Below, in pieces: positions 12,016-23,161 of a stretch of 64,000 nucleotides of DNA (position 1 is the first letter of the stretch; each line of letters begins with the position of its first letter). A program made the position numbers and the translations under genes. This DNA comes from Ascoidea asiatica (Eukaryota > Ascomycota > Saccharomycetes > Ascoideales > Ascoideaceae): NCBI GenBank assembly GCA_001600695.1, contig BCKQ01000004.1, forward strand, positions 62,001 to 126,000, in the 5' to 3' direction. A model generated the notes under the pieces. That model was not told the origin of the DNA. It saw only the letters and a list, made by a program, of their open reading frames with translations, and searched no databases.

Positions 12016-14072
12016 AGCAAACGAATTGTTTGCTTAGAAAAATATATTATTTCTTGTTTACCTATTTACTCTTGCAGTATAAATACTACATATATTTTGC
12101 TTTAATTTACCTCTAGATTTTTTGTTTTTTCAGTTCACTTTCAATTTTGCATTAATAAAAAGAATATTTGTTAAAATTTCAAAAAAAATACAGTTTATAA
12201 GCTCACCACTCGTATTCAAACAATTTTCAAGGCATTGTCATGATGGATTCCTTATTTTGGCGAATTTTCTCTGCTCGTGCTATACTTTTTTTTTTATTAC
12301 CTAGAAGTTTTTCAAACGTAAAATGGCAGATCCTTTATTATTGGGCTCAAAAAAGAAATTCCAGTACTGTAGTAAGACTTGCCTAAAAAGTAGTGAAGCA
12401 ACTACCCAAAATCTAAGAAAAGCAATTTTCTAACAGAAATCTATCAGGCTAATCAGGTGTATTATTAAGGTCCAGCATCAATTCTCTAGAGTGTTTTTAC
12501 ACAAAATCTAACCTGAAGACAGATTTCTGTTATTGCAGAGTACAATACTGTTGCAAAGATAATTGGTAAATTATTGGCATTGGCTGAACAAAAATTTATA
12601 TTCCCAACGAGTATTTGGCCCAATCTACAATATTGATTAAAGTCACGTGAATATAGAGGGTATATTATTTGTATGAGGATGGGGTGCACTAGTTATTTTT
12701 GCTTCCTAAATGATAAACGGCCAGTGATAGACGCCCATCTACGGCTTAAAAATAGAATCGTTCCATAGTACTTAGAAATAGCTCGGAGTTATTATTCTTT
12801 TGGACAACACTAAAAACAGGAGTCCGAGAAGCCTATTTGTTTTACCTCCTATAACAGGATTCAAAAATTGGAGTGAGAATTTCATATTTTATTTTTCTAA
12901 CATAAAGATATGATAATGGGTTTACAAATAACTCAGATAATTTTGCTATTCTTCTTAAAATAAATCTAGATAATTTTCTAAGAGGCATCTGTACTTTTAC
13001 CTTAAAGTATTAAAATTGATCATTTTCATTTATTTTCTCTATATTGTAGTATAATTTTAGTGAAATAGTATGGAGATCATTCCATTGTGAAAAATCGAAT
13101 ATTACCCGGCTTTTTTTTCTCGTTTGATTAATACTGTGGCTGTAGTTTTGGTTACATTAGTAAAAGTTAAAAGTGAGGGTGAAGTTGAGGGGTGCCAAAA
13201 ATTTATGGGCGGCGAGAAATTTTTCTTAGGAGTCATACCATGATTAATTCACCAAATTTAATTCATCCAAGTTACATACATCAATGTGCAACATAGAAGC
13301 TCTTTTCTAACGGGAATACCAATAATAACTCAATCAGATTAAGGGTTATGTGTATTCATTTAAAATTCAAATTATTGAATTGAATTCTTGTATACAAGAA
13401 ATCTTTTAGCCCCCAAAAATCTGCACGACTGTCAGTAACATCGAATGAAGTCCCGTTGTAAGGAAGCGATTCAAATTAAATTGAAATCACTTACTTTCAT
13501 TTGTCCTATATTCGTCCAAGGTTTCAATTTCCGTTTATATTCCCTCCTAGCCTATCCTTTAACTTTTACAGCCCAATTATCAAATCTTTGTATCTACTTA
13601 GGTGCAATTTTTTTTACGGGAATAAATGTCTGAATATTTGTTCGGAGCCGACTCAAAAAGTCGTCCTGATTTGAAGGGTAAAATATACTGCTAATTGATT
13701 GATATCATAACCTATTAATTTAAAGTAAAAGTTACCGTGATAACGTTAACGATATCATAAGTTGCAACATTAAAATATCATGAACATTTTGCAATTAAAA
13801 AATAGAGAAAAAAAATATTACAGTTCTTAGGCTTTTTTTTTCTATCCGTAAATTTTAGTATGATGGTGTTTTCAAAAATATAAGAATAGGCTCTTTTTAC
13901 TTAATTTTTTTTTCTTTCTAAAATATTTTTACTATTTCCTGGAATGTAAAATTCAGACTAAGAACCTCCAACCAGTGATATAATATACTTGCCATAAGCA
14001 TTGTTTATTGAAAAGGATTGCCAGTAGAATATTGTTTAAAAGTTTTCTCTTTTCCAGCTAGATACCACATAA
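12016..14072. other. Large intergenic region without a supported gene
   Basis: Across 2.06 kb only short ORFs with no recognisable features occur. Visible elements are TCACGTGA at 12643-12650 and the palindrome TAACGTTA at 13741-13748, plus many A/T runs. No tRNA B-box or snRNA motif was seen. The region is long for this compact genome, so a non-coding RNA, replication origin or centromere cannot be excluded, but nothing positive supports any of them. Confidence 0.5.
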
Positions 14073-15521
14073 ATGAATCAGTATAGTGATAGATTTTTAA
14101 CACAACCACAAATGTTTAACAACGATAAGATGAAACCTGATACAACAGAGAGGGTATTATCAGTCCCTGATCTTTTATCAACCAACGAATTTTCTTTTTT
14201 AAATAAAGATAATCGATCTTCATTTTCTTATATGGTACCTCAGATTGAAGAAGGCCCAAATTATTATTCACAAAGACAAAGGAAAATTCCCATTTTATTA
14301 CCTTCTTTAAATTCATCACTAAACAATTATTCAAATTTCACTACAGCAAGCAGAAAACTCATTTTCAATAACTCTAATCAACTATCATGTGTTTCAAATA
14401 ATTCTAAAAAGCATTCTAGATCTTCAGTCCAATTACCCCCTTTGAAATCTTTACTTTCAAATGCGAACTCCATTGATGCTCAAAGCCAATATTATTTGGT
14501 ACCAATACCTCTGCAAAATGCCAGTACTTCAATAAGTAATAGCATTTCTACAACAAAAAAGATAAAATCACTGTTTTATTCTTTTGATTGTGAACAGACA
14601 GAAAATAAAATAAAAGCACCAAAAAGCAAAATAAATGAAATCCAATATGCCCAACCTTCCTCTGACGTAACTACAATTACTATAACTCTTCCTATTAATT
14701 CTCAATTTTTGAAAGGTTTACCACCAGTAGATTCAAGGAGCTCTTGCTTAGACACTATAATAAACAATTCTTCAAATGATTATGGTAATAGTTCTAATAC
14801 TTATTATCCAAAAGTTTCCAATTTTCCTATGGTTAATAGATATGATGAAAAAAAGGAAAAAGATAATATTTTATATCAGAATAATTTCAACTTTGTTGAT
14901 CAAGCTAACTTGTCTCTAGATAATAATATTAACCCGATAACTTCAGATAAACAAAACAAAACAACTCAAGGTGTGACTAGCACCTTAAACGAAAATTGTT
15001 GTAAAAATGGAATATATATATCTCCCATTTCTTACAAAAAAAAAAGACAGAGAGTTGGTCCCTCTTGTGATCTTTGCAGATCTAGAAAGGTCAAATGCAA
15101 TGCAGACATAATAATTTTAAAACATTTAGAAAATCAAAGTTCTTCAGAGAAAGTAGTATTCGAGGAAAAGAATGGCAAACAATATAAAGAGGATTGCAAC
15201 GATTATGAGATAATAAAAAATTTTGTTAGTGAGGATTATGGGCTTTCTTTAGAAGGATTAAATAAAATTTATGAGAAATACGTTCAGACTAAAAGTGAGC
15301 AATTTCATTTAACTTCGGGAATCAAGATGCTCAGTTCTCCTGAAAAAAAATTATTTGACTCATCGGCATTTGATAATCATAAAGGATATATTTCTATTGA
15401 AACCAAAACAAAATTAATTAGATTCAAGCCATGCAGTGCTTGCTTGTCAAGGAAAGTTAAATGCTGTTTTTCACGGGGATTTACTCGAGAGGAAATTATG
15501 GTAAATAAAAGACGTAAATAG
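14073..15521 (+). CDS. Zinc-cluster transcription factor with C-terminal, loop-split Zn2Cys6 (Sut1/Czf1-like)
   Basis: This 482-residue protein has a Ser/Asn-rich N-terminal half and a split zinc cluster at the C-terminus. The first half is CX2CX6C at Cys332, 335 and 342 (CDLCRSRKVKC). The second half is CX2CX6C at Cys454, 457 and 464 (CSACLSRKVKC). The 111 residues between them replace the usual short loop. The flanks VGPSCDLCR and FKPCSACL...FTREEI recall the Sut1 group of yeast regulators, in which an extended loop is also known; that link is from memory and moderate. Such factors bind DNA in the nucleus through two zinc ions held by six cysteines. No middle homology domain is visible. The start is the first ATG in frame; TAACGTTA lies about 330 bp upstream. 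Confidence 0.75.
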   Translation: MNQYSDRFLTQPQMFNNDKMKPDTTERVLSVPDLLSTNEFSFLNKDNRSSFSYMVPQIEEGPNYYSQRQRKIPILLPSLNSSLNNYSNFTTASRKLIFNNSNQLSCVSNNSKKHSRSSVQLPPLKSLLSNANSIDAQSQYYLVPIPLQNASTSISNSISTTKKIKSLFYSFDCEQTENKIKAPKSKINEIQYAQPSSDVTTITITLPINSQFLKGLPPVDSRSSCLDTIINNSSNDYGNSSNTYYPKVSNFPMVNRYDEKKEKDNILYQNNFNFVDQANLSLDNNINPITSDKQNKTTQGVTSTLNENCCKNGIYISPISYKKKRQRVGPSCDLCRSRKVKCNADIIILKHLENQSSSEKVVFEEKNGKQYKEDCNDYEIIKNFVSEDYGLSLEGLNKIYEKYVQTKSEQFHLTSGIKMLSSPEKKLFDSSAFDNHKGYISIETKTKLIRFKPCSACLSRKVKCCFSRGFTREEIMVNKRRK

Positions 15522-16208
15522 ATGATAGTTTGATCATTACATGTATTTTTTTTGGTGCAAAGCTTAGCATTGGTAAATTTAACCTGAAGTGAATAATTCA
15601 AGTAGAGGTCAACTATTTTTTATGTATTAAAGGGTAATAATAATTATAACTTTGACAAATTATCTTTAGTCTTGTAATAATAGTGATTCTCAAATTCAAT
15701 TTAAGTGATAGTTAGATAAAAACTGTAATACCGTAGATATTATTTTCAGTATTTTTCTCCTGAACTCTTTCTTTCTAGTCTGTGGGTTGATGAGAAGCAT
15801 ACTGTAACCGTTATGTTTATTAAGAACAAGGCGCTCTTAACGTTTTGAAGTTTAAGTATAGATCACGGCGCTAGTCACGTGCTCAGGTAGATATTGAAGT
15901 GTTAATTTGCCGAAAAATTAAAATGAAAACTTGACTTTAAACCTCCTCTTCTAGGTTCTTTTTTATTGATAAGATAAATGCATTACTTAAGCTCACAAAA
16001 TAAATAACATTTTTACAAAACAAACAGGATGCTTATACCCACTTAAATCAAAATATATTTCTCAAATCTCATCAATATTTTTTATTTTTCTCATCCTTTT
16101 AACTATTCGCTTATCTTGTTTTTAACTTTCAAAGTTATTCTTACTTTTATCTTATATTAGAATTCAAATTATCATATTTTCACCAAAGAAGGAATAATAG
16201 TTTCCTAA
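15522..16208. other. Intergenic region with CACGTG
   Basis: This 687-bp stretch upstream of RSC4 contains CACGTG at 15876-15881. It ends in a long pyrimidine-rich stretch before the RSC4 ATG, a common yeast promoter/leader character. No gene is seen. Confidence 0.55.
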
Positions 16209-18629
16209 ATGCCACCAAAAAAAAGAAAATCTACATTCAATTTACAGAAAAGTCGGCAACCTAAAAAAACAGCATTTAATGTCGAAAACCAAAAAGAAGA
16301 ATTACAATTATTTTTAGTGTCGACTTTGTCATTAATTCAAAACTTAAGAGATGATGATAATAGAATAATTACAAGAGAGTATCTTAAATTACCAAATAAA
16401 AAGCTATATCCGGATTATTATGAAAAAATATCCAATCCTATTTCTTTGAATGAAATCAAGTCTAAAATTCATACGAAAAATTATAATACTGCCAAAGAAT
16501 TTTTAAATGATATAAAAATAATGGCAGAAAACTCTTCGATATATAATGAATCAAATAGTTTAATTGCTCAAGATGCCAGAAACGTTTATAGCTTTGTTAA
16601 CGACCAGGTAAAACAATTTTTGGGCGAAAAGGTGGACCCTCCTTTAGAGGAAGTAACTTCTGGATCCAGTGTATCAGAAAAAGGGAAAGCAAAAAAAACT
16701 GACAACCTTAAAATTAAGTTTCTTTTAGCAAAGCAACAAAACAGGAATTCAAATACAGATATTAGTGATGTTTTAGAGTTTCGGATAGATGAGCCAATAA
16801 GAAAAGCTCTTATAGAATTGGTGCAAAATTTGATTTCGTATGAATATGAGTCTGAGAAAATTTCAACGCCCTTTCTAGATGAACCCAATAGATTGATTTA
16901 TCCTGATTATTATGTGGTTATTGAAAAGCCAATGTCTCTAAAAACTGTTTTGAGTAATCTTCAAGAAACAGTAGATTTTTCTTCGCATCAACGAAAAAAT
17001 ATAAGTGGAAAAAATCATCCAAAACTTTCATCTGGCTATTTCAAATTGAAGCAATTTCAGGAGGATGTTATTTCTATTTTCCAAAATGCTCAGAGGTATA
17101 ATTTAGAGGACAGTTTAATTTATGCTCATTCGGAAATTCTATCTAAGAAATTCATTTCAGATTTCGAAATAATCAAGGAATCGTTACTAAGAAACTTTAA
17201 AATAAAAATGGGAAATTATAGTCAGAAAGATCTGGATAATATATCTTTTTTTCAAAACATTAATAAAGAAAAGGAAAATGATTCTAGAACACCTAAGAAA
17301 AAAGGTAGGCCCCTCAAACAACTAACTGGCTTGAAACTAAAGCTAGGAGTGAAAGGTCGTTCTCTCACCTCCCCAAGTACGAAAGATAGTATATGTGATA
17401 ATTTGTTAAATGATTCTTTTACATCGGTTTCTGATGATATAAAAGAAGCTGAGATGGGTTCCCTCGAAGATATAAATATTAAGGAAAGTTACAGACAGGT
17501 GAATGAATCGGCTAATAATGATGAAAAAATATCCCAAAGTTCTAATGTTGATCTTGCAAAAGATGCGATTCCAATTAGCTTAAACTTTCGTGGTCGAGCT
17601 CGTGGTCGTGGAAGAGGTCGTGGAAGAGGCCGTGGAAGATTTAGAGGAACCAAGAAAACAATACCTACCAAAATTTCTTTAAATGTGGGACAGAATGAAG
17701 AACTTTCACTGACTCCTGATAATAACTCTAATGAATCTGAACCACTAAACGTGGATAAAACCATCCTAATTAACCAAAGCTTGGTTCATGCTAAAAGTAA
17801 TTTCAGTCTGGATATAATTGATAAAACTTCTGAAGATAATAAAACAGGAACAGGGGATCAAAGTGAGAAGGATAAAAGTCAAAATAAGGATTATAATGAG
17901 AATGTTGTAACTCATTCAATGGAAATTTCTTTAAGTGAAGATAGTATGAAAAATAATAAAGATTCCAGAAGTTGCTTGGAAGCTGTAACTCAAAAAGATT
18001 TAAAAGACTTATCGGCTGAAGAAAGAAGAGAATCAAATAATTCATACCTTATGATAAACAATGATAAAATCAAAAGTTCAATTGTGCAAAAAGAAGTTGC
18101 TAAATTGCCATACTTTCTTTTTCCAGATAGCAGAAAAAAATATGAATCTAGTGCTAACCCTTTGATACATGAAATATTCATTTCATCATCGAAAAGCATC
18201 AGAGGCTTTCATAATAATCCAAGTTCAACTTTTTTTGAAGAGAATTTCGATTCGAACTTATTGAAAACCCCATCTTGTGTTGAATACCGGTATACAATGC
18301 AAAACAATAGAAAAATCAATAATTTTGCAATTTCAATGCCTTATGGGAAAAATGCAATAACTGTGTCGGTGACGTTAAATCGTGAGTTAGTCGAAACAAA
18401 CTATCTTTCAGGCCTTTTTGTAAATAACGATAGAGCAAACCCAAGTCCAAGTTCGACCTATGTAGATGAAAAAAGGATTTTAACATCAAAGTATGAAATC
18501 AGATTAGCTAATGGGTTGAATAATCTCAAATGCATAGTCAAACCGTCGTCTTATGATAATAGAACTGAAGTAGAAAAGAAAATTATCAATGAAGAAAAAG
18601 TTGAGTTTTGGATTCAGGTCTTTATATAA
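16209..18629 (+). CDS. RSC4: Rsc4-like tandem bromodomain subunit of the RSC remodeller
   Basis: The protein has 806 residues and two bromodomains. The first spans about residues 30-130, with YPDYY from residue 67 and the acetyl-lysine-binding Asn at 113. The second spans about 195-310, with YPDYY from 231 and Asn at 298. Tandem bromodomains followed by a C-terminal ordered region (about 640-806) and no BAH domain point to Rsc4 rather than Rsc1/Rsc2. Between them are an AT-hook-like KKKGRP motif near 365 and an RG-repeat run near 460-480, both plausible nucleic-acid contacts. Rsc4 reads acetylated histone H3 and helps RSC act at promoters in the nucleus. It is longer than S. cerevisiae Rsc4 (about 625), through the low-complexity middle. 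The start is the first ATG; no in-frame upstream ATG is near. Confidence 0.85.
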   Translation: MPPKKRKSTFNLQKSRQPKKTAFNVENQKEELQLFLVSTLSLIQNLRDDDNRIITREYLKLPNKKLYPDYYEKISNPISLNEIKSKIHTKNYNTAKEFLNDIKIMAENSSIYNESNSLIAQDARNVYSFVNDQVKQFLGEKVDPPLEEVTSGSSVSEKGKAKKTDNLKIKFLLAKQQNRNSNTDISDVLEFRIDEPIRKALIELVQNLISYEYESEKISTPFLDEPNRLIYPDYYVVIEKPMSLKTVLSNLQETVDFSSHQRKNISGKNHPKLSSGYFKLKQFQEDVISIFQNAQRYNLEDSLIYAHSEILSKKFISDFEIIKESLLRNFKIKMGNYSQKDLDNISFFQNINKEKENDSRTPKKKGRPLKQLTGLKLKLGVKGRSLTSPSTKDSICDNLLNDSFTSVSDDIKEAEMGSLEDINIKESYRQVNESANNDEKISQSSNVDLAKDAIPISLNFRGRARGRGRGRGRGRGRFRGTKKTIPTKISLNVGQNEELSLTPDNNSNESEPLNVDKTILINQSLVHAKSNFSLDIIDKTSEDNKTGTGDQSEKDKSQNKDYNENVVTHSMEISLSEDSMKNNKDSRSCLEAVTQKDLKDLSAEERRESNNSYLMINNDKIKSSIVQKEVAKLPYFLFPDSRKKYESSANPLIHEIFISSSKSIRGFHNNPSSTFFEENFDSNLLKTPSCVEYRYTMQNNRKINNFAISMPYGKNAITVSVTLNRELVETNYLSGLFVNNDRANPSPSSTYVDEKRILTSKYEIRLANGLNNLKCIVKPSSYDNRTEVEKKIINEEKVEFWIQVFI

Positions 18630-19041
18630 AAGTTTACCGCAAATCTAACTTGAACAATTTTAGTAGTATTTTTAATAAATTCTAATAGGGTAATTTCTTT
18701 AACTTAATCCGCAACCAACTTGCTGAAATGGTACCATAGCACCGGTACTATTCCAGTACCAGCAGGTTCTCAGAAACTTTTTTCTTCAAAAAACAGGTCA
18801 GCTGATCATTTATTTGAACAGTATCTGATTTTCAACTTTTAAGATAATGCTACTTAGTAGTCTCACATGTTCCATCGTACACATCGCTTTATTAAAAGCT
18901 ATTTCTTAAAGAGTCTCGATTTGACAAGTTGCAATATCATTTTCTGGTAGTAGAATATTTAAAATTCAAATTTTTTTTATTTAAATTTTTTGATCATTTT
19001 CAAATTTTGTGGACTATTCTAATAATCAGTATTTAATAGCG
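18630..19041. other. Intergenic region with GTAC-type motifs
   Basis: This 412-bp stretch contains two close GGTAC/GTACC motifs near 18740-18765 (ACCGGTAC and CCAGTACC). It is otherwise AT-rich. It is the promoter of SPF1 by position, and no gene is seen. Confidence 0.5.
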
Positions 19042-22000
19042 ATGAATTCGAGTGACTTCGAAGAAAGTGAAAACTTCTCTTTAAAAGATAAGAAAAAAGA
19101 TGGTTTATTAGTGTCGGATAATGTTGATATAAAATCAACTCAATTACTATTAGCAAGTTCTTCCTTTTTAAAGCCACATATATGGCCATTATTAACGTTA
19201 TATCCCTACTTTTGTTCAATTTATTTCGATGAAATTAAATATCAGAAATATATTGGAGGCTCAGAATGGACTTTTGTTTATTTAGCTGGGTTGTTTACTT
19301 TTCATGGTATTTTGTTCCTATTTCCATTTTGGTCTTTATCTTTTGACGCTTTCTTTAATTATAGAAAAATAGACTCTATTGACAGAATTAATCAAGCATC
19401 ACATATTTTCATTACTCCTGCAGATAATCACGGTTCCAGTGAAATAGTAAAAATTCATTCTAATACTGAGACGAATGGCTTGTATTTCAAATTTCAGAAG
19501 AGAAATTTTATTTTAGATCCTGTTCTTAAAAAGTTTTTACCTCCAATTTTTGATATTGATGAACAAAACACAACAATAGGAAAATTTAAATTATCCAAAG
19601 GGCTAAGTGATAAAACAGTAATTGAAAACCTAGTCACTAATTATGGTCGAAATAAGTTTGATATTCCTCTACCTTCTTTTTTAGATTTATTCATTGAACA
19701 TGCTACTGCACCTTTTTTTGTTTTTCAGATTTTCTGTATTGGTCTTTGGTGTATGGATGAATTTTGGTATTTCTCATTGTTTAATTTATTCATGGTAGTC
19801 TCTTTTGAATGTACCACCATATTTCAAAGGCGTTCTACTTTAGTTGAATTCAGATCTATGAGTGTTAAACCTTATGAAATATTTGCCTATAGATCTGCTG
19901 AATGGATGAAAATAAATACTTATGATCTACTACCTGGTGATCTTGTTTCAATGACAAGGTCAGGAAATACTGAAATCTCAGTTCCATGTGATCTTGTTTT
20001 AGTAAATGGCTCTGTAATCGTTAACGAGGCAATGCTTTCAGGTGAATCTACTCCTTTACTAAAGGAATCTATTGAATTAAGGCCCGACAATGATGCGTTT
20101 GATAAGGAAGGGTTGGATAAAAATTCTGTATTACACGGAGGAACCAAAATTCTACAAGTTAACAATAATAAGAATTCTTATTCTAATATTCCACTTGCTC
20201 CAGACAATGGTGCGTTAGCAGTTGTCGCTAAAACCGGATTTGAAACTTCACAAGGTTCGCTTGTTAGAGTTATGATATTCAGTGCTGAGCGTGTGTCCGT
20301 TGGTAACTGGGAATCGTTTTTTTTTATTTTATTTCTATTGATATTTGCGATTATTGCTTCTTGGTATGTCTGGGTTGAAGGTTCAAAAATGGGTAGGGTT
20401 CAATCAAAATTAATTCTTGATTGCATTTTAATTATAACTTCTGTTGTGCCCCCGGAACTTCCTATGGAATTGACAATGGCTGTGAATTCGTCTCTTGGTG
20501 CTTTATCAAAATTTTATATTTATTGTACAGAACCCTTCAGAATTACCTTGGCCGGTAGAATGGATGTATGCTGTTTTGATAAAACAGGAACATTAACCGG
20601 TGAAAACTTGGTTTTTGAAGGTTTAGCTGGCTTAGAACCAAATAGCATTGACCGACTTTTTAAGTGCGAGGAAGCTCCAAATATTACAAAGTACATTCTT
20701 GGCTCTGCTCACGCACTCGTTAAATTAGATGATGGTGATACTGTCGGCGACCCTATGGATTTAGCTACCTTAAAAGCTGCTGGATGGGTTTTGTCTAATT
20801 CAATGAAGGATGTTATTGAAAAGGATATCAAGTATTTGTTCAAAAATGGAATCATTGATCAAAAGACATTTGAGACTTTAGCCAAGCAGAAAAACAGGCC
20901 TCCTATTGACAAAATTACTACTTTAAGAAGATTTCAATTTACTTCTTCATTAAAAAGATCTTCTACAATATCAAAAATTGAGAAAAATAAAATATTAGTG
21001 GCTGTAAAGGGTGCACCTGAAACAATTAGTTCTCGATTGATTACTATTCCAGAAAATTATGAAAAGGTATATAAATCGTTCACTCGTTCAGGATCTAGAG
21101 TATTAGCTTTGGCTTATAAGCTATTAAATGACAATATTTCAATCAATGCTCTTAATAATCTTCAAAGAGAAGATGTAGAAAATGGTTTAATTTTTGGCGG
21201 ATTTATTGTTTTTCATTGCCCTCTTAAGGACGATGCTGTGGAAACAATTGAAATGTTAAACAATTCTTCACATAGATGTGTTATGATCACCGGAGATAAT
21301 CCTTTAACAGCTGTTCATGTTGCAAAAGAAGTTAAAATTGTCGAAAAGAATGTCTTGATTTTAGATTTACCGGAGGAGCACCATATTTCTGTTAAAGAAA
21401 CTGAGAAAAAAATTGATTTGACTTGGAGAAATATCGATGAGACTACTATTATTCCATTCAATACTGAAGATAATATTGAAAGTAAATTTTTTACGGATTA
21501 TGATCTTTGTATTACTGGTTATGCTTTAGATAAGTTAATTGAACACCCACAAATCATTGATTTAATCAAGCATACGTGGGTATATGCAAGGGTCTCTCCA
21601 TCCCAAAAGGAATTTATCTTAACATCTTTAAAAGATTCGGGTTACAACACTTTAATGTGTGGAGATGGAACTAACGACGTTGGTGCACTAAAACAAGCAC
21701 ATGTGGGAATTGCCTTATTAAATGCAACAAGTGATGGGATGAAAAAAATGCAAGAAAAAAGACGTTTTGATTCAATGAAAAAAATTTATGAAAAACAATG
21801 TGATTTGATGACAAGATGGAATCAACCCATTCCTCCTGTCCCGCCATTAATTGCTCATCTCTATCCTCCTGGACCTCGTAATCCAAATTATTTGACAGCT
21901 ATGGAAAAACAAGGTGTTACAATCACAAAAGAAATGAGAGATCTTGTTACGAAAGCAGCGCTTGAAAAGATGCAAATTAAAGCATCTAGTCATAGTAAAT

Positions 22001-22857
22001 CGAAGTCAGAGTTGAATGCATCTCAGATGGTTGAAAATTTGATGGGTTCTTTACAGGACGAGGGTGAAGAAGGTGAAGCACCTTCTTTAAAATTGGGTGA
22101 CGCTTCTGTAGCTGCTCCTTTTACCTCAAAGTTGGGAAGTGTCTCTGCTGTTACAAATATTATTCGTCAAGGAAGAGTTGCTTTGATTTCTACTATACAA
22201 ATGTATAAAATATTAGCGCTCAATTGTTTGATCAGTGCTTATTCTTTGTCAGTAATCTATTTAGCCGGGGTTAAATTTGGAGATGGTCAAGCCACTGTTT
22301 CCGGCCTAATGATATCGTCATGTTTTTTGAGTATCAGTAAAGGGAAACCAAAACAAAAGTTATCTAAACAAAGACCTCAAGATGGTATCTTCAATATTTA
22401 TATAATGGGGTCAATTTTGGGACAGTTTGCTATACATATTTGGTCTTTAATATACGTCACAATGGAAATTTATAAATTAGAGCCTAGAAAACCTCAAGTT
22501 GACTTGGAAAAGGAGTTTGCTCCTTCTTTATTGAATACTGGAATATTCATCATACAATTATGGCAGCAGGTTTCTACTTTTGCAGTTAATTATATAGGGG
22601 AGCCTTTCAGAGATAATATGAAAGATAACCGCGGAATGTATTGGGGAATTCTTGGATGTGGTTTTATGGCTTTAGCTAGTGCAACAGAATTTATACCCGA
22701 ACTAAATGCAGCAATTAAATTTGTGCCAATGTCAAACATATTCAAAGCAAAATTGGTTATGGCAATGGGTATTGATTTGGGAGGCAGTTGGATAGTTGAA
22801 AATGTGCTAAAGTATTATTATATGGATGACAAACCTTCAGATATTGCTCATGAATAG
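19042..22857 (+). CDS. SPF1: P5A-type P-type ATPase Spf1 (ER transmembrane-helix dislocase)
   Basis: The 1271-residue P-type ATPase starts at the ATG at 19042; a GTG 33 bases earlier also opens the frame but is not a credible start. The N-terminal membrane region is followed by the actuator motif SGES (Gly334), the P5A signature PPELP(M)E at about 470-476 and the phosphorylation motif DKTGTLT (Asp513). The hinge motif GDGTND begins at Gly874. PPELP in M4 is diagnostic of P5A pumps such as Spf1/ATP13A1. The family sits in the ER and extracts misinserted, for example mitochondrial tail-anchored, helices. C-terminal membrane helices are present, so the protein looks complete, and all key motifs are intact. 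Confidence 0.97.
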   Translation: MNSSDFEESENFSLKDKKKDGLLVSDNVDIKSTQLLLASSSFLKPHIWPLLTLYPYFCSIYFDEIKYQKYIGGSEWTFVYLAGLFTFHGILFLFPFWSLSFDAFFNYRKIDSIDRINQASHIFITPADNHGSSEIVKIHSNTETNGLYFKFQKRNFILDPVLKKFLPPIFDIDEQNTTIGKFKLSKGLSDKTVIENLVTNYGRNKFDIPLPSFLDLFIEHATAPFFVFQIFCIGLWCMDEFWYFSLFNLFMVVSFECTTIFQRRSTLVEFRSMSVKPYEIFAYRSAEWMKINTYDLLPGDLVSMTRSGNTEISVPCDLVLVNGSVIVNEAMLSGESTPLLKESIELRPDNDAFDKEGLDKNSVLHGGTKILQVNNNKNSYSNIPLAPDNGALAVVAKTGFETSQGSLVRVMIFSAERVSVGNWESFFFILFLLIFAIIASWYVWVEGSKMGRVQSKLILDCILIITSVVPPELPMELTMAVNSSLGALSKFYIYCTEPFRITLAGRMDVCCFDKTGTLTGENLVFEGLAGLEPNSIDRLFKCEEAPNITKYILGSAHALVKLDDGDTVGDPMDLATLKAAGWVLSNSMKDVIEKDIKYLFKNGIIDQKTFETLAKQKNRPPIDKITTLRRFQFTSSLKRSSTISKIEKNKILVAVKGAPETISSRLITIPENYEKVYKSFTRSGSRVLALAYKLLNDNISINALNNLQREDVENGLIFGGFIVFHCPLKDDAVETIEMLNNSSHRCVMITGDNPLTAVHVAKEVKIVEKNVLILDLPEEHHISVKETEKKIDLTWRNIDETTIIPFNTEDNIESKFFTDYDLCITGYALDKLIEHPQIIDLIKHTWVYARVSPSQKEFILTSLKDSGYNTLMCGDGTNDVGALKQAHVGIALLNATSDGMKKMQEKRRFDSMKKIYEKQCDLMTRWNQPIPPVPPLIAHLYPPGPRNPNYLTAMEKQGVTITKEMRDLVTKAALEKMQIKASSHSKSKSELNASQMVENLMGSLQDEGEEGEAPSLKLGDASVAAPFTSKLGSVSAVTNIIRQGRVALISTIQMYKILALNCLISAYSLSVIYLAGVKFGDGQATVSGLMISSCFLSISKGKPKQKLSKQRPQDGIFNIYIMGSILGQFAIHIWSLIYVTMEIYKLEPRKPQVDLEKEFAPSLLNTGIFIIQLWQQVSTFAVNYIGEPFRDNMKDNRGMYWGILGCGFMALASATEFIPELNAAIKFVPMSNIFKAKLVMAMGIDLGGSWIVENVLKYYYMDDKPSDIAHE

Positions 22858-23161
22858 TTTTTTTTACTTCGTGTTTGAATTCTAGTGTAGATTAGTTAAT
22901 AAAATGAAACTAAAATTTTTGAATTTTAAATTGCTTCAGGCCCTTTTTCAAAGGCCCGTAGGGATGGGTTATTGAAAATAGAGAACCCAAATATCCCGCT
23001 TATGTAAAAATTTAAAACTATTCTTAATTGGAAAATTAGTAGACACGGGCTTTCAAATTTATTAGCGTTTTAAATTTATAAAAAAAAGGCCTTACTTGAA
23101 ATCTACAATTAAAAATTAAATTTCAAAAATACAAACTTTCAAATACTCAAAGTTAAAATCA
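22858..23161. other. Short intergenic region
   Basis: This is 304 bp between SPF1 and the DDT/WHIM-like gene. A GGCCC...GGGCC-like imperfect inverted repeat lies near 22938-22961 (gcccttttt...aaaggccc). It could be a 3'-end hairpin of SPF1 mRNA. No gene is seen. Confidence 0.45.

Noticed and set aside
13445-13633. 62-codon ORF in the large gap, with neighbouring short ORFs at 12122-12304 and 12486-12689
   Set aside because: Short and hydrophobic or random in composition, no family feature; expected by chance in 2 kb.
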